Source: a bacterium BMS3Abin02 | Lineage (GTDB): Bacteria > Actinomycetota > Acidimicrobiia > Spongiisociales > UBA4744 | Assembly (NCBI GenBank): GCA_002897675.1 | Contig: BDSU01000011.1 | Coordinates: 1 to 64,000 of the forward strand | DNA: 64,000 nucleotides | Direction of reading: 5' to 3' | Translations under genes and position numbers: made by a program | In this document: positions 8,895-17,779 of the stretch, piece by piece | Layout: each line of letters begins with the position of its first letter | How positions within the stretch are numbered: the first letter of the stretch is position 1 | The notes under the pieces: model-generated | What the model was told of the DNA's origin: nothing | Database searches by the model: none | Seen by the model: the letters and a program-made list of their open reading frames with translations, nothing else

Positions 8895-9150
8895 CTACGG
8901 TCCGAGCTCCGAGATCACTTCGAGTTCCGGGATGTCGAAGAAGATGCCGTCATGGGTGGCAAGGGGGATACCGATCAGGAGGACGGCGGCCACTTCGCTC
9001 ACTCAGCCGGCGGGTCAGGCACCACGCCAGGTGCGACGAGGGTGAGGAGGCTCTTCGAAGGCTGAACCCGATGGAGGCGAGCGCCCGGTCATGGTTGTGT
9101 TCGGACCGGTCGACGATGACGACGGCGCCGTCGGCTCTGAGGTCTCTGAA
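8895..9150 (-). pseudogene. Degraded VapC-like PIN-domain toxin
   Basis: Two minus-strand frames give pieces of a PIN-domain toxin in the right order. The first has VIVDRSEHNHDRALASIG then SSHLAWCLTRRL, near 9030-9150, which resembles the HDRAxxAL and HALAExxSVLTRL parts of VapC. The second, at 8895-9005, reads IGIPLATHDGIFFDIPELEVI, the typical PIN C-terminus. They are in different frames with stops between and have lost the N-terminal catalytic Asp region. No antitoxin is seen. Confidence 0.45.
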
Positions 9151-9309
9151 CCGGAGAACCTTCTCGCAGGAGGTCGCCGGTGCCACCCGTCGGTACCGGG
9201 CCGAGGTAGGTGGGTGGCGGGTGCGGTCGATGCACCGAGCCTTGGCGGCATCAGACCTCCATCGCATCTCGAGAGGGTCGGTACGGTGTGCCGATTCTGG
9301 CGATTCCGC

Positions 9310-9338
9310 TTGACACACTGAGTGCAGGCAAATACGAT
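9310..9338 (+). promoter_or_regulatory. Promoter of the sorC-led catabolic operon
   Basis: TTGACA (9310-9315) and TACGAT (9333-9338) are separated by exactly 17 bp, a near-consensus housekeeping promoter. Transcription should begin about 9345, at the ATG at 9346, so the message would be leaderless. Downstream, ACAAATG occurs twice 18 bp apart and CGAACA/TGTTCG form an inverted pair, which could be the SorC operator. Confidence 0.75.
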
Positions 9339-9345
9339 CGAACAA

Positions 9346-10350
9346 ATGAACGAGCCGCGTACAAATGTTCGCGTAGAGCGGACTACCGTCCCGCCGAGGA
9401 TTTCCGAGGCCGACTATCGGCTCTGCGTGCGGGCGGCGATGCTGCATTACCAGGAAGGTCTGACCCAGAGTGAGATCGGCGCGCAGCTCGGCTATTCGCG
9501 CATCAAGATCAACCGGGTGCTCGGCATGGCGCGATCTCACGGCATCTTGGAGATCCGAGTAAAGGTTCCCGCCGATTGGCATCTCGAGCTGGAAGCCGAT
9601 CTGATCCGCTCGTATGGGCTGCGGGATGCGGTCGTCGTGGCCGCCGACCAATCGGGACGGCCCCTCGAGGCAGTTCTCGCCGAAGGTGCGGCAGCATGGC
9701 TCGCCCGGCACATTCGGCCGGCCATGCGCGTGGGCCTCGGCATCGGGAGAACGGTCGCGCACCTGCCCGACAGATTCCGACTGGACCAGCCCATCGACTG
9801 CACATTCATCGAGGTGGTCGGGTCCGTCTACACCCGGGACTGGGCAAAGTACGACGTCACCTCGAGGATGGCCGAGCTCGCCGGTGGGACCCGGGAGGTC
9901 TTGCAGGCGCCAGGCTTTGTCACGGATCCAGATCTCGGCGTGTTGCTGACGAAGGAACCCTCTGTCGCGGACGCACTCAATCGGGCGCGGGAATCGGACA
10001 TCACCATCCAAAGCGTGGGCCCTGTGGACACGAGCGCGATCCTGTTCCAGTACGGGGTCCTCACGTCGGACGATCTCGAAGACCTCCACGAGCGTGGAGC
10101 GGTGGGCGACGCGCTGGGCTACTACTACGACCTGGAGGGGAACCCCGTGCCGTTTCACACCGATTCCAATGTGATCGGTGTCGGCCTCGACGATCTTCGG
10201 CGGGTCCCATGGAGCATGGTCGTGGCCGGCGGTCCCCAGAAGGTCGAACCCATCATCGGTGGCCTCCGAGGCGGGTATTTCAACGTACTGATCACCGACG
10301 ATGTCACCGCCAAGGCGCTGATCGCAGCGAGTGCGGGTGATGGCCCTTGA
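9346..10350 (+). CDS. SorC/DeoR-type sugar-binding transcriptional regulator
   Basis: A 334-aa regulator with an N-terminal helix-turn-helix (residues about 34-64: EGLTQSEIGAQLGYSRIKIN) and a SorC-type effector domain related to sugar-phosphate isomerases (VGLGIGRTVAHLP, then VGVGLDDL-like and LITDDVTAKALI near the end). Members bind phosphorylated sugars and control the adjacent operon. I choose the ATG at 9346, not the in-frame GTG at 9322, because that GTG lies between the -35 and -10 boxes. It is the first gene of the operon and overlaps the next gene's TTG start (TTGA), so it is likely autoregulatory and probably senses an intermediate of this pathway. Confidence 0.88.
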   Translation: MNEPRTNVRVERTTVPPRISEADYRLCVRAAMLHYQEGLTQSEIGAQLGYSRIKINRVLGMARSHGILEIRVKVPADWHLELEADLIRSYGLRDAVVVAADQSGRPLEAVLAEGAAAWLARHIRPAMRVGLGIGRTVAHLPDRFRLDQPIDCTFIEVVGSVYTRDWAKYDVTSRMAELAGGTREVLQAPGFVTDPDLGVLLTKEPSVADALNRARESDITIQSVGPVDTSAILFQYGVLTSDDLEDLHERGAVGDALGYYYDLEGNPVPFHTDSNVIGVGLDDLRRVPWSMVVAGGPQKVEPIIGGLRGGYFNVLITDDVTAKALIAASAGDGP

Positions 10351-11306
10351 CCACATCCGGGACACCAGCTCGAAATGCCGAAGCTTCGGAAAACGACGAC
10401 GGGATCCGTCGCCTCGTGGGAATCGAGATCTTCTACTTCATGGACCGCTGGTCGGACGACCAGACGGCCCACTTTCATTTGGCCCGCCGGTGTGGGTACG
10501 ACGGTGTCGAGATCTCGCTGATGCCCGACAGCCACGTCGACTTGACGGGCATCCGTGCGGGGCTGGACGAGCACGGCCTTTCCATCGTGTGCAGCACCGG
10601 GCTGAATGAATCCACCGACATCTCTCATCCCGATCCCGCGGTGCGCCGGTCGGGTGTGGAGTATCTGAAACGCTGTCTGGAGACGGCCGGGGCTCTCGGC
10701 AGTCCGATCCTGGGTGGCGTCGTTTACGCACCGTGGTTCGCCTTCCCGGGCGACGGCGACCTGGAGCCATACCGGCAGCGATCGGCAGAATCCTTGCGTG
10801 AGGTTGCCGTGGCGGCGGACGCCGTCGGTGTGGACCTCTGTGTGGAACTTCTGAACCGTTTCGAGACGTACATGCTCAACACGGTCGATCAGGGCAACGC
10901 GTTCCTCGATCTGATCGGCCATCCGTCGGTGAGAATCGAGCTCGACACGTTTCACATGAACATGGAGGAGACAGACCTCGCCGGTGCCATACGCGAGACG
11001 GGCGATCGGTTGGGGCACTTTCAGTGTGCTGCAAACAATCGGGCGATGCCGGGCAAGGGCCATGTCGACTGGGATGGAATCGCAACGGCGCTCGACGACA
11101 TCTCGTACTCCGGATGGGTCGTCGTCGAGACCTTTCCCAATCCGTCGGTGGAGACGGGGCGCTCGACCCATGCCTGGCGTCCACTCGTCGAGGATCTCAT
11201 CGGTGAAGCCACAGAGGCTGCAGCGTTTGTTCGCACCCACCTGGGCGGAGCACCCCTCGTTTCGTCACGGCCGCAGGCCGCAGCCGCCGCGAAGGCTCCG
11301 GCATGA
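10347..11306 (+). CDS. Xylose-isomerase-like TIM-barrel sugar epimerase/isomerase
   Basis: A 319-aa AP-endonuclease-2/xylose-isomerase-like TIM barrel. Metal-ligand regions are visible: CVELLNRFETYMLNT (Glu), IELDTFHMNMEE (Asp, His), HFQCAANNRAMPGKGHVDW and VVVETF (Glu), the layout of D-tagatose/D-psicose 3-epimerases and of erythrulose-phosphate isomerases such as LerI. It would move a carbonyl or invert C3 of a ketose or ketose phosphate. The proposed TTG start overlaps the regulator's stop by four bases; a later GTG (near RRLVGIEIF) is possible. It overlaps dhaK by ATGA. The combination of a TIM-barrel enzyme next to DhaK/DhaL is known from tetritol pathways, but the substrate here is unknown. 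Confidence 0.8.
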   Translation: MTTSGTPARNAEASENDDGIRRLVGIEIFYFMDRWSDDQTAHFHLARRCGYDGVEISLMPDSHVDLTGIRAGLDEHGLSIVCSTGLNESTDISHPDPAVRRSGVEYLKRCLETAGALGSPILGGVVYAPWFAFPGDGDLEPYRQRSAESLREVAVAADAVGVDLCVELLNRFETYMLNTVDQGNAFLDLIGHPSVRIELDTFHMNMEETDLAGAIRETGDRLGHFQCAANNRAMPGKGHVDWDGIATALDDISYSGWVVVETFPNPSVETGRSTHAWRPLVEDLIGEATEAAAFVRTHLGGAPLVSSRPQAAAAAKAPA

Positions 11307-12337
11307 GCGTGCGCACCACCAAGCTGATCAACGATCCGGGCAACATCGTCGCTGAGATGCTCGAGGGCTACGCCGCCGCGTACCCGGACATCATCCGTTT
11401 CGAGGACGGGCTCATCGTTCGCACGACGCCGAAAGCCACCGGCAAGGTGGGCCTCGTCATCGGAAACGGATCCGGGCACGAGCCGGCGATGATCGGCTGG
11501 GTGGGTCGGGGGCTCTTCGATGTCAACGTCCCCGGTCAGATCTTCACCGCCCCGGGACCCTCGAAGCTCCTCACGGGGATCATCGCCGCGAATCGGGGCG
11601 CCGGCGTGCTCGTGTGCGTATCCAATCACGCAGGCGATGTCCTCAACGCCGAAATGGCCCTGGAGCAGGCCACGGATGCGGGAATCGACGATGTCGACGC
11701 GGTTGTGCTGTATGACGATGTCGGTTCGGCGCCGAGGGGTGATGAATCCAACCGGAGGGGATCGGCGGGTCTGTTCTTCGTCTGGAAGATCGTCGGTGCC
11801 CATGCAGAGGCGGGAGCCACGCTGTCGGACTGCAAGGCGATGGCCGAGAGGGTACGAGAGAACACCCGAACCCTGTCGGCGACGCTGCAAAGCTGCGCTC
11901 ACCCCGTCAGCAAGGTGCTGCTCGCCGACATTCCTGATGGCGAAATGGTGATCGGTGTCGGCGTCCACGGAGAGAGCCGAGGCGATGTGCGGCCCGCGCC
12001 CACCGCGAACGAAACGATCGACATCATGTTGCCGCAGATCCTCGACGATCTGCCGTATGAGTCGGACGACGAAGTCTGTGTCCTTGTGAACAACGCCGGA
12101 GCGCTCACCGTGATGGAGTTGGCGATCCTCTACCGCCGGGCGGGCCAGGTCCTTGCCGACCGCGGCATTCGAGTGCACCGAGCATGGCTCGGACCGTATG
12201 CCACCACTCAGGACACCGCCGGCTTCGCCATCTCGGTGTGTCGCGTCGATGCCGACATGAAGCGGCTGTACGACTCGCCGGCGCTTGGCGCAGGCATTCA
12301 ATTCGCCACTCCTGTTGCAGCCGGGGAGGCCCCGTGA
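11303..12337 (+). CDS. dhaK: DhaK-type ketose kinase, substrate-binding subunit
   Basis: A 344-aa DhaK-family protein. Key features are GNGSGHEPAMIGWVGRG (conserved GHEP His), VSNHAGDVLN (Asp of the NxxGD motif) and GVGVHGESRGD, which contains the histidine that holds the substrate carbonyl as a hemiaminal. The first glycine of GGGSGHEP is replaced by Asn. DhaK presents a short ketose (dihydroxyacetone in the model enzyme; erythrulose and other ketoses in relatives) to the DhaL subunit. It overlaps both neighbours by 4 bp (ATGA and GTGA). No DhaM/PTS gene is present, so the kinase should use ATP. In this operon I infer phosphorylation at C1 of a ketose. Confidence 0.88.
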   Translation: MSVRTTKLINDPGNIVAEMLEGYAAAYPDIIRFEDGLIVRTTPKATGKVGLVIGNGSGHEPAMIGWVGRGLFDVNVPGQIFTAPGPSKLLTGIIAANRGAGVLVCVSNHAGDVLNAEMALEQATDAGIDDVDAVVLYDDVGSAPRGDESNRRGSAGLFFVWKIVGAHAEAGATLSDCKAMAERVRENTRTLSATLQSCAHPVSKVLLADIPDGEMVIGVGVHGESRGDVRPAPTANETIDIMLPQILDDLPYESDDEVCVLVNNAGALTVMELAILYRRAGQVLADRGIRVHRAWLGPYATTQDTAGFAISVCRVDADMKRLYDSPALGAGIQFATPVAAGEAP

Positions 12338-13008
12338 AGGTCGCCACAGACAGACTGACCGGCACCGACTGGCAACGGCTCGTCATTGCCGCAGCCGATG
12401 TGATCGACGGCCACGTCGATGAGCTCTCGGGACTCGACGCAGCCGTCGGTGACGGCGATCACGGGATCAATGTGGCGACGGCGCTCGGACATGCCCGACG
12501 TGAGGTGGCTCAACTCGACGATCCCACACCCATGATCGTCCTGTCGGTGGCGGCCGGCTCGTTCTTCGAGGAGATGGCCGGTGCTGCAGGAGCGCTGTTC
12601 GGAAGCTTCTTCCGGTCCTTTGCGCTCAGTTTCGCCGGTTGTTCCGCGATCGGCACGGCACAGCTCGCCGATGCCATCGAAGCCGGTACCGAGATGGTCG
12701 CACGGCGTGGCAAGGCACACGCTGGAGACAAGACCATGATGGACGCACTGGTGCCGGCGGCCGAAGCCGGCCGCGCCGCCGCGATTGCCGATATCCCGAT
12801 CGCTGCCGCACTCGGCGCGACGGCAGTAGCCGCACGCCGCGGTGCCACATCCACCACGATGATGGCCGCCTCGCTGGGTCGCGCCCGATATGCAGAAGAC
12901 AAGTCGGTTGGCGTGCAGGACCCGGGGGCCACCACGGTTGCCTTGATCTTCGAGGCGTGGGCGGCTGCGGCCGGTGCCGAGGGAGAGGGTGACTGTGAAC
13001 CTCTCTGA
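12334..13008 (+). CDS. dhaL: DhaL-type nucleotide-binding subunit of the ketose kinase
   Basis: A 224-aa all-helical DhaL protein. LDAAVGDGDHGIN carries the three aspartates that hold two Mg ions and the nucleotide phosphates; GDKTMMDALVPA and GRARYAEDKSVGVQDPGA are the other family signatures. It transfers phosphate to the ketose bound by DhaK. The GTG at 12334 overlaps the dhaK stop (GTGA), and the end overlaps the isomerase start by 14 bp, so the three are made together. With no DhaM in the window, this is read as the ATP-dependent two-subunit form. Confidence 0.9.
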   Translation: MKVATDRLTGTDWQRLVIAAADVIDGHVDELSGLDAAVGDGDHGINVATALGHARREVAQLDDPTPMIVLSVAAGSFFEEMAGAAGALFGSFFRSFALSFAGCSAIGTAQLADAIEAGTEMVARRGKAHAGDKTMMDALVPAAEAGRAAAIADIPIAAALGATAVAARRGATSTTMMAASLGRARYAEDKSVGVQDPGATTVALIFEAWAAAAGAEGEGDCEPL

Positions 13009-14443
13009 CCGACCCCGTCTGAGAATCGGATATGTGGGTGTTGCATTCACGTCGTACTTCGGAGAGGAGTACAACCAGTATGAGAGGGCGATCGATGGGC
13101 TCACGACGTTGTCGGAGAGCCTCGACTTCGATCTCGTACCGATCCGTCAACCCGTGACCGACATCGGCCTCGCCGAGCGGGCCGCCGGTGAGCTGAGGGC
13201 AGGGGACATCGACTATCTCCTCATCCAGTGCGCCACGGTGGCCTCGGGAGAACTGCTCCCTCCGCTGGCTTCGGTGGTGCCCCGCGTCGGCGTGTGGGGA
13301 ACTCCGGACCCGCATCAGGAGGGGCCGATCGAGATTCACTCCCTTGTTGCGGTGAACCACTACACATCGATCATCCAGCGATACCTGGGCCCCGAAGGGC
13401 CGGTGTACAAGTGGTTCTTCGGACACGTGGACGATGATCGGTTCGTTGGCCGCTTCGAGATCACCGTTCGAGCCCTCCGCGCCATCAAACGGATGTCGAC
13501 GGCTCGGATCGGCTGGATAGGGGGCAATTCCCCCGGCTTCTACAACATGAATTTCGATGAGGAAGTCGTGGCAGCACGCCTTGGTACTCGTGTCGTTGCT
13601 CACGACTTCTCGGAGATCGTCGATCTCACCGCCACCATCGCCCCGGACGAAGCCCGGACCGTTGTCGACAAACTCGCCGCGGCGGCGTCTGAGGTTCTGA
13701 CGAGCGACGACTTCATGGAGCGGGGTGCGAGGCTGTACCTGGCGCTCGAGGAGTTCGCGCTGAGCAACGGATACGCGGCCCTCGCCGTCCAGTGCTGGCC
13801 GAAGTTCCAGGAAGTGATGGGCATTGCGCCCTGCATGGCCTATGGCTGGCTCGGATCTGAGGATGGCTTCGCCGTGTCTTGTGAAGGCGATGTCCCAGGG
13901 GCGCTTTCGATGTTGCTGCTCAATGAGCTGAGCGACATGCCCGGTTCGTCGACCTTGCTGGACATGACGGCATTGGATCTGGCGGCGGAATCGATGCTCA
14001 TGTGGCATTGCGGAGTCAGTCCCCGCCATTTCGCCAATGACGATGGCATCCGCTGGGTCGACCATCCGACCCTCGGCCGCAAGTCGTCGGAGACGTACGG
14101 CGTCGCCGGCGATCAGGTGTTCGCGGCCCAGGACGCCACGATTGCCTACGTCGGTGACGACGCTTCGGAGCTGCTGGTGGTTCGTGCCCGAATCGAGGAG
14201 CGTGATGTCAAGGGTTTCGACGGCACCCGAGGCTGGTTCACCGGATTCGAGCTCAACGGCGAACCGACCGAGCTCATCGATCTCGTGAACACTCTGATGG
14301 TCGGCGGGCACGAACACCACTACGCCGTCGCTCAGGGAGACCTCACAGACGAGCTGCTCGAGGTTGCGGCTTGGCTCGGCATGAGAACCGTCGACCGAGT
14401 CACCCACAAGGAATACCTACAACGACAGGGGGTGAACGTCTGA
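12995..14443 (+). CDS. FucI/AraA-superfamily sugar isomerase
   Basis: A 482-aa protein of the L-fucose/L-arabinose isomerase superfamily. Motifs are RIGYVGVAFTSYFGEEYNQYE near the N-terminus, ALEEFALSNGYAALAVQCWPKF, and the metal-site segment CEGDVPGALSMLLLNELS with MWHCGVSPRHF (Glu, Asp and His ligands). Such enzymes convert aldoses or 6-deoxyaldoses into ketoses with Mn. The GTG at 12995 is preceded by GGGAGAGGG and is chosen over an upstream in-frame start inside dhaL. It links the operon to an aldopentose, aldohexose or deoxyaldose substrate, giving the ketose for DhaK/DhaL. The exact sugar cannot be read from sequence. Confidence 0.83.
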   Translation: MNLSDRPRLRIGYVGVAFTSYFGEEYNQYERAIDGLTTLSESLDFDLVPIRQPVTDIGLAERAAGELRAGDIDYLLIQCATVASGELLPPLASVVPRVGVWGTPDPHQEGPIEIHSLVAVNHYTSIIQRYLGPEGPVYKWFFGHVDDDRFVGRFEITVRALRAIKRMSTARIGWIGGNSPGFYNMNFDEEVVAARLGTRVVAHDFSEIVDLTATIAPDEARTVVDKLAAAASEVLTSDDFMERGARLYLALEEFALSNGYAALAVQCWPKFQEVMGIAPCMAYGWLGSEDGFAVSCEGDVPGALSMLLLNELSDMPGSSTLLDMTALDLAAESMLMWHCGVSPRHFANDDGIRWVDHPTLGRKSSETYGVAGDQVFAAQDATIAYVGDDASELLVVRARIEERDVKGFDGTRGWFTGFELNGEPTELIDLVNTLMVGGHEHHYAVAQGDLTDELLEVAAWLGMRTVDRVTHKEYLQRQGVNV

Positions 14444-14579
14444 CGGTGAAGGGAGGTCGATTATCGGTGTAACAACCGACAAGGAGACGACTGGGTCTCA
14501 CAGACATAGCCCCGATCCAAACGGTGAAGTTGCCGGGGGATCGGGACCACTCCAGCTTGGTAGCAAGGAGGAGAAATAC

Positions 14580-15932
14580 ATGATACATCACAAGAGTGGC
14601 GGGAAAATCCTGCTGATGTTGATCGCCTTCGCTCTCGTGGTCGCCGCGTGCAGTAGCAGCAGTGACACGGCCACCACGACAGCTCCGGCGGTCAGCCAAA
14701 CGACTACGACATCGGGCGGCAATGATGTCACGACCACGACGTCGCCCCCCGAGACGACCACGGCCCCATCCGGCGAGCCGATCGACGTTCCCGGATTCTC
14801 CACATGGGAAGAGGTGCTGGCGGCCGCGGATGGCACCACGGTGAACTGGTTCATGTGGGGCGGTAACGACAAGCTCAACGCGGACGTCGACAACGATATC
14901 GGCAAGGTCATCAAGGAACGCTACAACGTCACGCTGAACCGCGTACCGATCACGGACACCGCCGACGCGGTGAACAAGGTACTCAGTGAGAAGGCGGCAG
15001 GTGTCGACTCCAACGGTGCCGTCGATCTCATCTGGATCAACGGCGAGAACTTCCGCACGCTCAAGAGTGCAGATCTGTTGTACGGACCGTGGGCGGAGTC
15101 GCTGCCGAACGCAAAGTACGTTCCATGGGACGATCCGGCGATTGCCAACGATTTCGGTGAACCGGTCGATGGCCTCGAATCGCCATGGGGTCACGCCCAG
15201 TTCGTGTATGAGTACGACACGGATTTCGTGTCCGAGGCACCGACCACCTTCGAGAAGCTCCAAGCCTGGGTCGAGGCGAATCCCGGCGGGTTCACCTATC
15301 CGCCGATACCCGACTTCACGGGAAGCGTGTTCGTCCGCCAGGTCTTCTACTGGGTGGCCGGCGGTCCGGAGCCGTTCCTCGGACCATTCGACCAGGCCGT
15401 GTTCGACAAGTACGCCCCCAAGGTGTGGGACTATCTGAACGGTCTCGAGCCCAATCTGTGGCGAAACGGCGAGACATACCCGGAGGCGGCGGCCATGCAG
15501 GATCTCTTGGCCAACCAGGAGATTCATTTCAACATGACCTACAACCCGGCGCGTGCGTCAACGAAGATCGCAGATGGAAGCTACCCGGAATCGATCAGGA
15601 CATTCGTGTTCGATACCGGAACGCTCTCCAACAACAACTATGTGACGATCCCGTTCAACGCATCCAATCCGGCTGGAGCGATGGTCCTCGCCAACTACAT
15701 CATCTCGCCGGAGTTCCAGCTCATCATGGCGGACCCGGACCAGTGGGGATGGCTGATCCCGGAGGATCCAACGACATGGCCGGCCAAGGATCAGGACACT
15801 CTCGCGTCATACGGCACCGGTATCGCCACGCTCCCGGCCTCCGTGCTGGCTGCGCACGCCCTGCCCGAGCCGTCCGGAGACTGGGTAACGGCCATAGAGG
15901 CGGGCTGGATCAAGAACGTCCTCGAGAACTGA
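14580..15932 (+). CDS. YnjB-like ABC transporter substrate-binding lipoprotein
   Basis: A 450-aa lipoprotein with lipobox VVAAC and a Thr-rich linker. The mature part begins GTTVNWFMWGGNDKLNADVD and includes AVDLIWINGENFRTLKSADLLYGPW, a close pattern match to the YnjB/family-1 (spermidine/putrescine-like) binding proteins. AGGAGG lies seven bases before the ATG. A 136-bp gap precedes it and a hairpin follows it, so it probably accumulates to a higher level than the permeases. It captures the operon's substrate at the outer face of the membrane; YnjB substrates are not firmly established. Confidence 0.85.
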   Translation: MIHHKSGGKILLMLIAFALVVAACSSSSDTATTTAPAVSQTTTTSGGNDVTTTTSPPETTTAPSGEPIDVPGFSTWEEVLAAADGTTVNWFMWGGNDKLNADVDNDIGKVIKERYNVTLNRVPITDTADAVNKVLSEKAAGVDSNGAVDLIWINGENFRTLKSADLLYGPWAESLPNAKYVPWDDPAIANDFGEPVDGLESPWGHAQFVYEYDTDFVSEAPTTFEKLQAWVEANPGGFTYPPIPDFTGSVFVRQVFYWVAGGPEPFLGPFDQAVFDKYAPKVWDYLNGLEPNLWRNGETYPEAAAMQDLLANQEIHFNMTYNPARASTKIADGSYPESIRTFVFDTGTLSNNNYVTIPFNASNPAGAMVLANYIISPEFQLIMADPDQWGWLIPEDPTTWPAKDQDTLASYGTGIATLPASVLAAHALPEPSGDWVTAIEAGWIKNVLEN

Positions 15933-15952
15933 CACACACACTTACGCCAATC

Positions 15953-15987
15953 GGTGGGGGCGCTTTCGTGCCGGAGGCGCCCCCACC
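15953..15987 (+). terminator. Intra-operon hairpin between binding-protein and permease genes
   Basis: GGTGGGGGCGC and GCGCCCCCACC form an 11-bp GC-only stem with a 13-nt loop, 20 bases after the binding-protein stop. Placed here it probably protects the upstream message or partly terminates, giving more binding protein than permease. Confidence 0.65.
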
Positions 15988-16011
15988 CCGACCCGAGGGA
16001 GACGAGAGAGA

Positions 16012-16893
16012 TTGAGCGGGCCACGCACCATCCAACGTGTGAAAGATGGGCTCAGAATCCCGTTGATGTTGACTCCGGCTCTCGGTCTCGTCGTGCTGTT
16101 GTTCGGCGGTGGCCTCCTGGTCGGATTCGGACAAAGCCTCGGCTACTTCCCGGCGATCGGCCTGCGTGATATCACACTTCGCTACTACGTCTCGGTGTTC
16201 ACGGACAAGAACTTCCTCCAATCGCTTTGGTTGACCTTCCGTATCGCCGCGGAGACCACTGTGCTGTCGAGTGTGCTGGCGGTGGCGCTCACTCTCGTGC
16301 TCCGCCAGAAGTTCACCGGGAGCCGATTCGTGACGTTCCTGTTTCAGGTCCCCCTTCCGGTTCCCCATCTCGTTGCAGCGAGCGGGATCGTCCTCCTCGT
16401 CACACAGAGCGGGTTGATAGCCCGTGTCTTGGCTGTCCTCGGTCTGATCAATGTCCCTGCGGACTTTCCGGCTCTCGTTTTCGACAGGGCCGGGGTCACG
16501 ATCGTGCTGACGTTTCTGTGGAAGGAGGTTCCGTTCATCGGGCTCGTCGTATTGGCGATCCTCCAGAGTGTCGGCCCACAGTACGAGGAACTGGCGCGAA
16601 CTCTCGGAGCCAACGCGCGACAACGCTTCTTCTCGGTACTGCTGCCGCTCATCATGCCCGGGATCCTGTCAACGTCGATCATCATCTTCGCCTTCACCTT
16701 CGGCAACTACGAGATTCCGCTGTTGCTGGGTGTACGTTTTCCGGCCACCCTTCCCGTGGTCGCATACCGTCAGTACCAGGACCCTGACCTCGCGCTGAGA
16801 CCCGAGGCCATGGCGATCATCCTGGTCCTTGCAGTCGTTGCCGTATTGCTGCTGGTCGCGTACCGGCGCCTCGCCCGATACGCGGTGCGGTGA
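16012..16893 (+). CDS. ABC transporter permease (YnjC-like, first half)
   Basis: A 293-aa permease with about six transmembrane segments and the EAA loop that contacts the ATPase (EELARTLGANARQRFFSVLLPLIMPG). It starts with TTG at 16012 after GAGGGAGACGAGAGA; no better ATG exists in frame. In E. coli YnjC the two permease halves are fused in one chain; here they are separate genes four bases apart. It forms half of the membrane channel for the importer. Confidence 0.87.
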   Translation: MSGPRTIQRVKDGLRIPLMLTPALGLVVLLFGGGLLVGFGQSLGYFPAIGLRDITLRYYVSVFTDKNFLQSLWLTFRIAAETTVLSSVLAVALTLVLRQKFTGSRFVTFLFQVPLPVPHLVAASGIVLLVTQSGLIARVLAVLGLINVPADFPALVFDRAGVTIVLTFLWKEVPFIGLVVLAILQSVGPQYEELARTLGANARQRFFSVLLPLIMPGILSTSIIIFAFTFGNYEIPLLLGVRFPATLPVVAYRQYQDPDLALRPEAMAIILVLAVVAVLLLVAYRRLARYAVR

Positions 16894-16897
16894 TGCT

Positions 16898-17779
16898 GTG
16901 ACACTCGATACAAAGTCCCCGGAGACGCCGATCGAACCGCAGAGCTACGTCGACCCGGCAGAGGCATCATCGATAGCCACACGATGGGCGCGCCGGATCG
17001 CAGTCACCTCGATCGTCGTGGTCATAGTGGTCCCGATGGGGGCACTCATCATATGGTCCTTCGCGTTTCGATGGAATTTCCCCAACCTGCTCCCGACCGA
17101 GTGGGGCATGAGGGCCTGGGCCTACGTTGCCACCGACTCCTCTCGAGTCTTGGAGGGCTTCTGGAACAGCATCAAGATCGCTGTGCTCGTGACGTTCATG
17201 GCGATTGTTGTGGGGCTTCCCGCGTCGCGGGCACTCGGACAGCATGAGTTTCGGGGAAAATCGCTTGTCGAATGGTTACTGCTGATGCCCATCATCGTGC
17301 CGGCGCTGGTGGCGACGATGGGGATCTATCAGATCTTCATTCGACTTCGACTGGTCGGCACTCTGTTCGGTGTGGCGCTCGTGCATCTGATACCCGCGAT
17401 CCCGTACTTCGTGCTCGTGATGGCGAGTGTCTTCGCCAACTACGGCACCGCCCTCGAAGATACCGCACGGACCCTCGGAGCCAACAAGATCAGGGTGTTC
17501 CGGCATGTGACGTTGCCGGCGATCTCGTCGGGTCTGTTGGTGGCTTCCATGTTCACCTTCCTGATCTCGTGGAGCCAGTACGTCACGACGCTGCTGATCG
17601 GAGGCGGCACCTTCATCACGCTTCCGCTCGTGTTGTTCCCGTTTCTGAGCGGAGGGAACCATTCAACCGCGGCGGCCATCAGCCTTGTCTTTGTCGCTCC
17701 CGCGATCGTTGTGCTCGTGATGACTTCGCGACAGCTCAGCCGCGAGTCCACTGTTATGGGAGGTTTTGGAAAGTTATGA
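16898..17779 (+). CDS. ABC transporter permease (YnjC-like, second half)
   Basis: A 293-aa permease with six predicted membrane segments and an EAA loop (LEDTARTLGANKIRVFRHVTLPAIS). The start is the GTG at 16898, four bases after the previous stop. The longer N-terminus (TKSPETPIEPQSYVDPAEAS) is hydrophilic and cytoplasmic. Its stop overlaps the ATPase ATG by four bases (ATGA), so the permease and ATPase are translationally coupled. Confidence 0.87.
   Translation: MTLDTKSPETPIEPQSYVDPAEASSIATRWARRIAVTSIVVVIVVPMGALIIWSFAFRWNFPNLLPTEWGMRAWAYVATDSSRVLEGFWNSIKIAVLVTFMAIVVGLPASRALGQHEFRGKSLVEWLLLMPIIVPALVATMGIYQIFIRLRLVGTLFGVALVHLIPAIPYFVLVMASVFANYGTALEDTARTLGANKIRVFRHVTLPAISSGLLVASMFTFLISWSQYVTTLLIGGGTFITLPLVLFPFLSGGNHSTAAAISLVFVAPAIVVLVMTSRQLSRESTVMGGFGKL

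Noticed and set aside
9322-9345. GTG at 9322 as the sorC start
   Set aside because: It lies between the -35 and -10 boxes of a 17-bp-spaced promoter, so it would not be in the transcript from that promoter.
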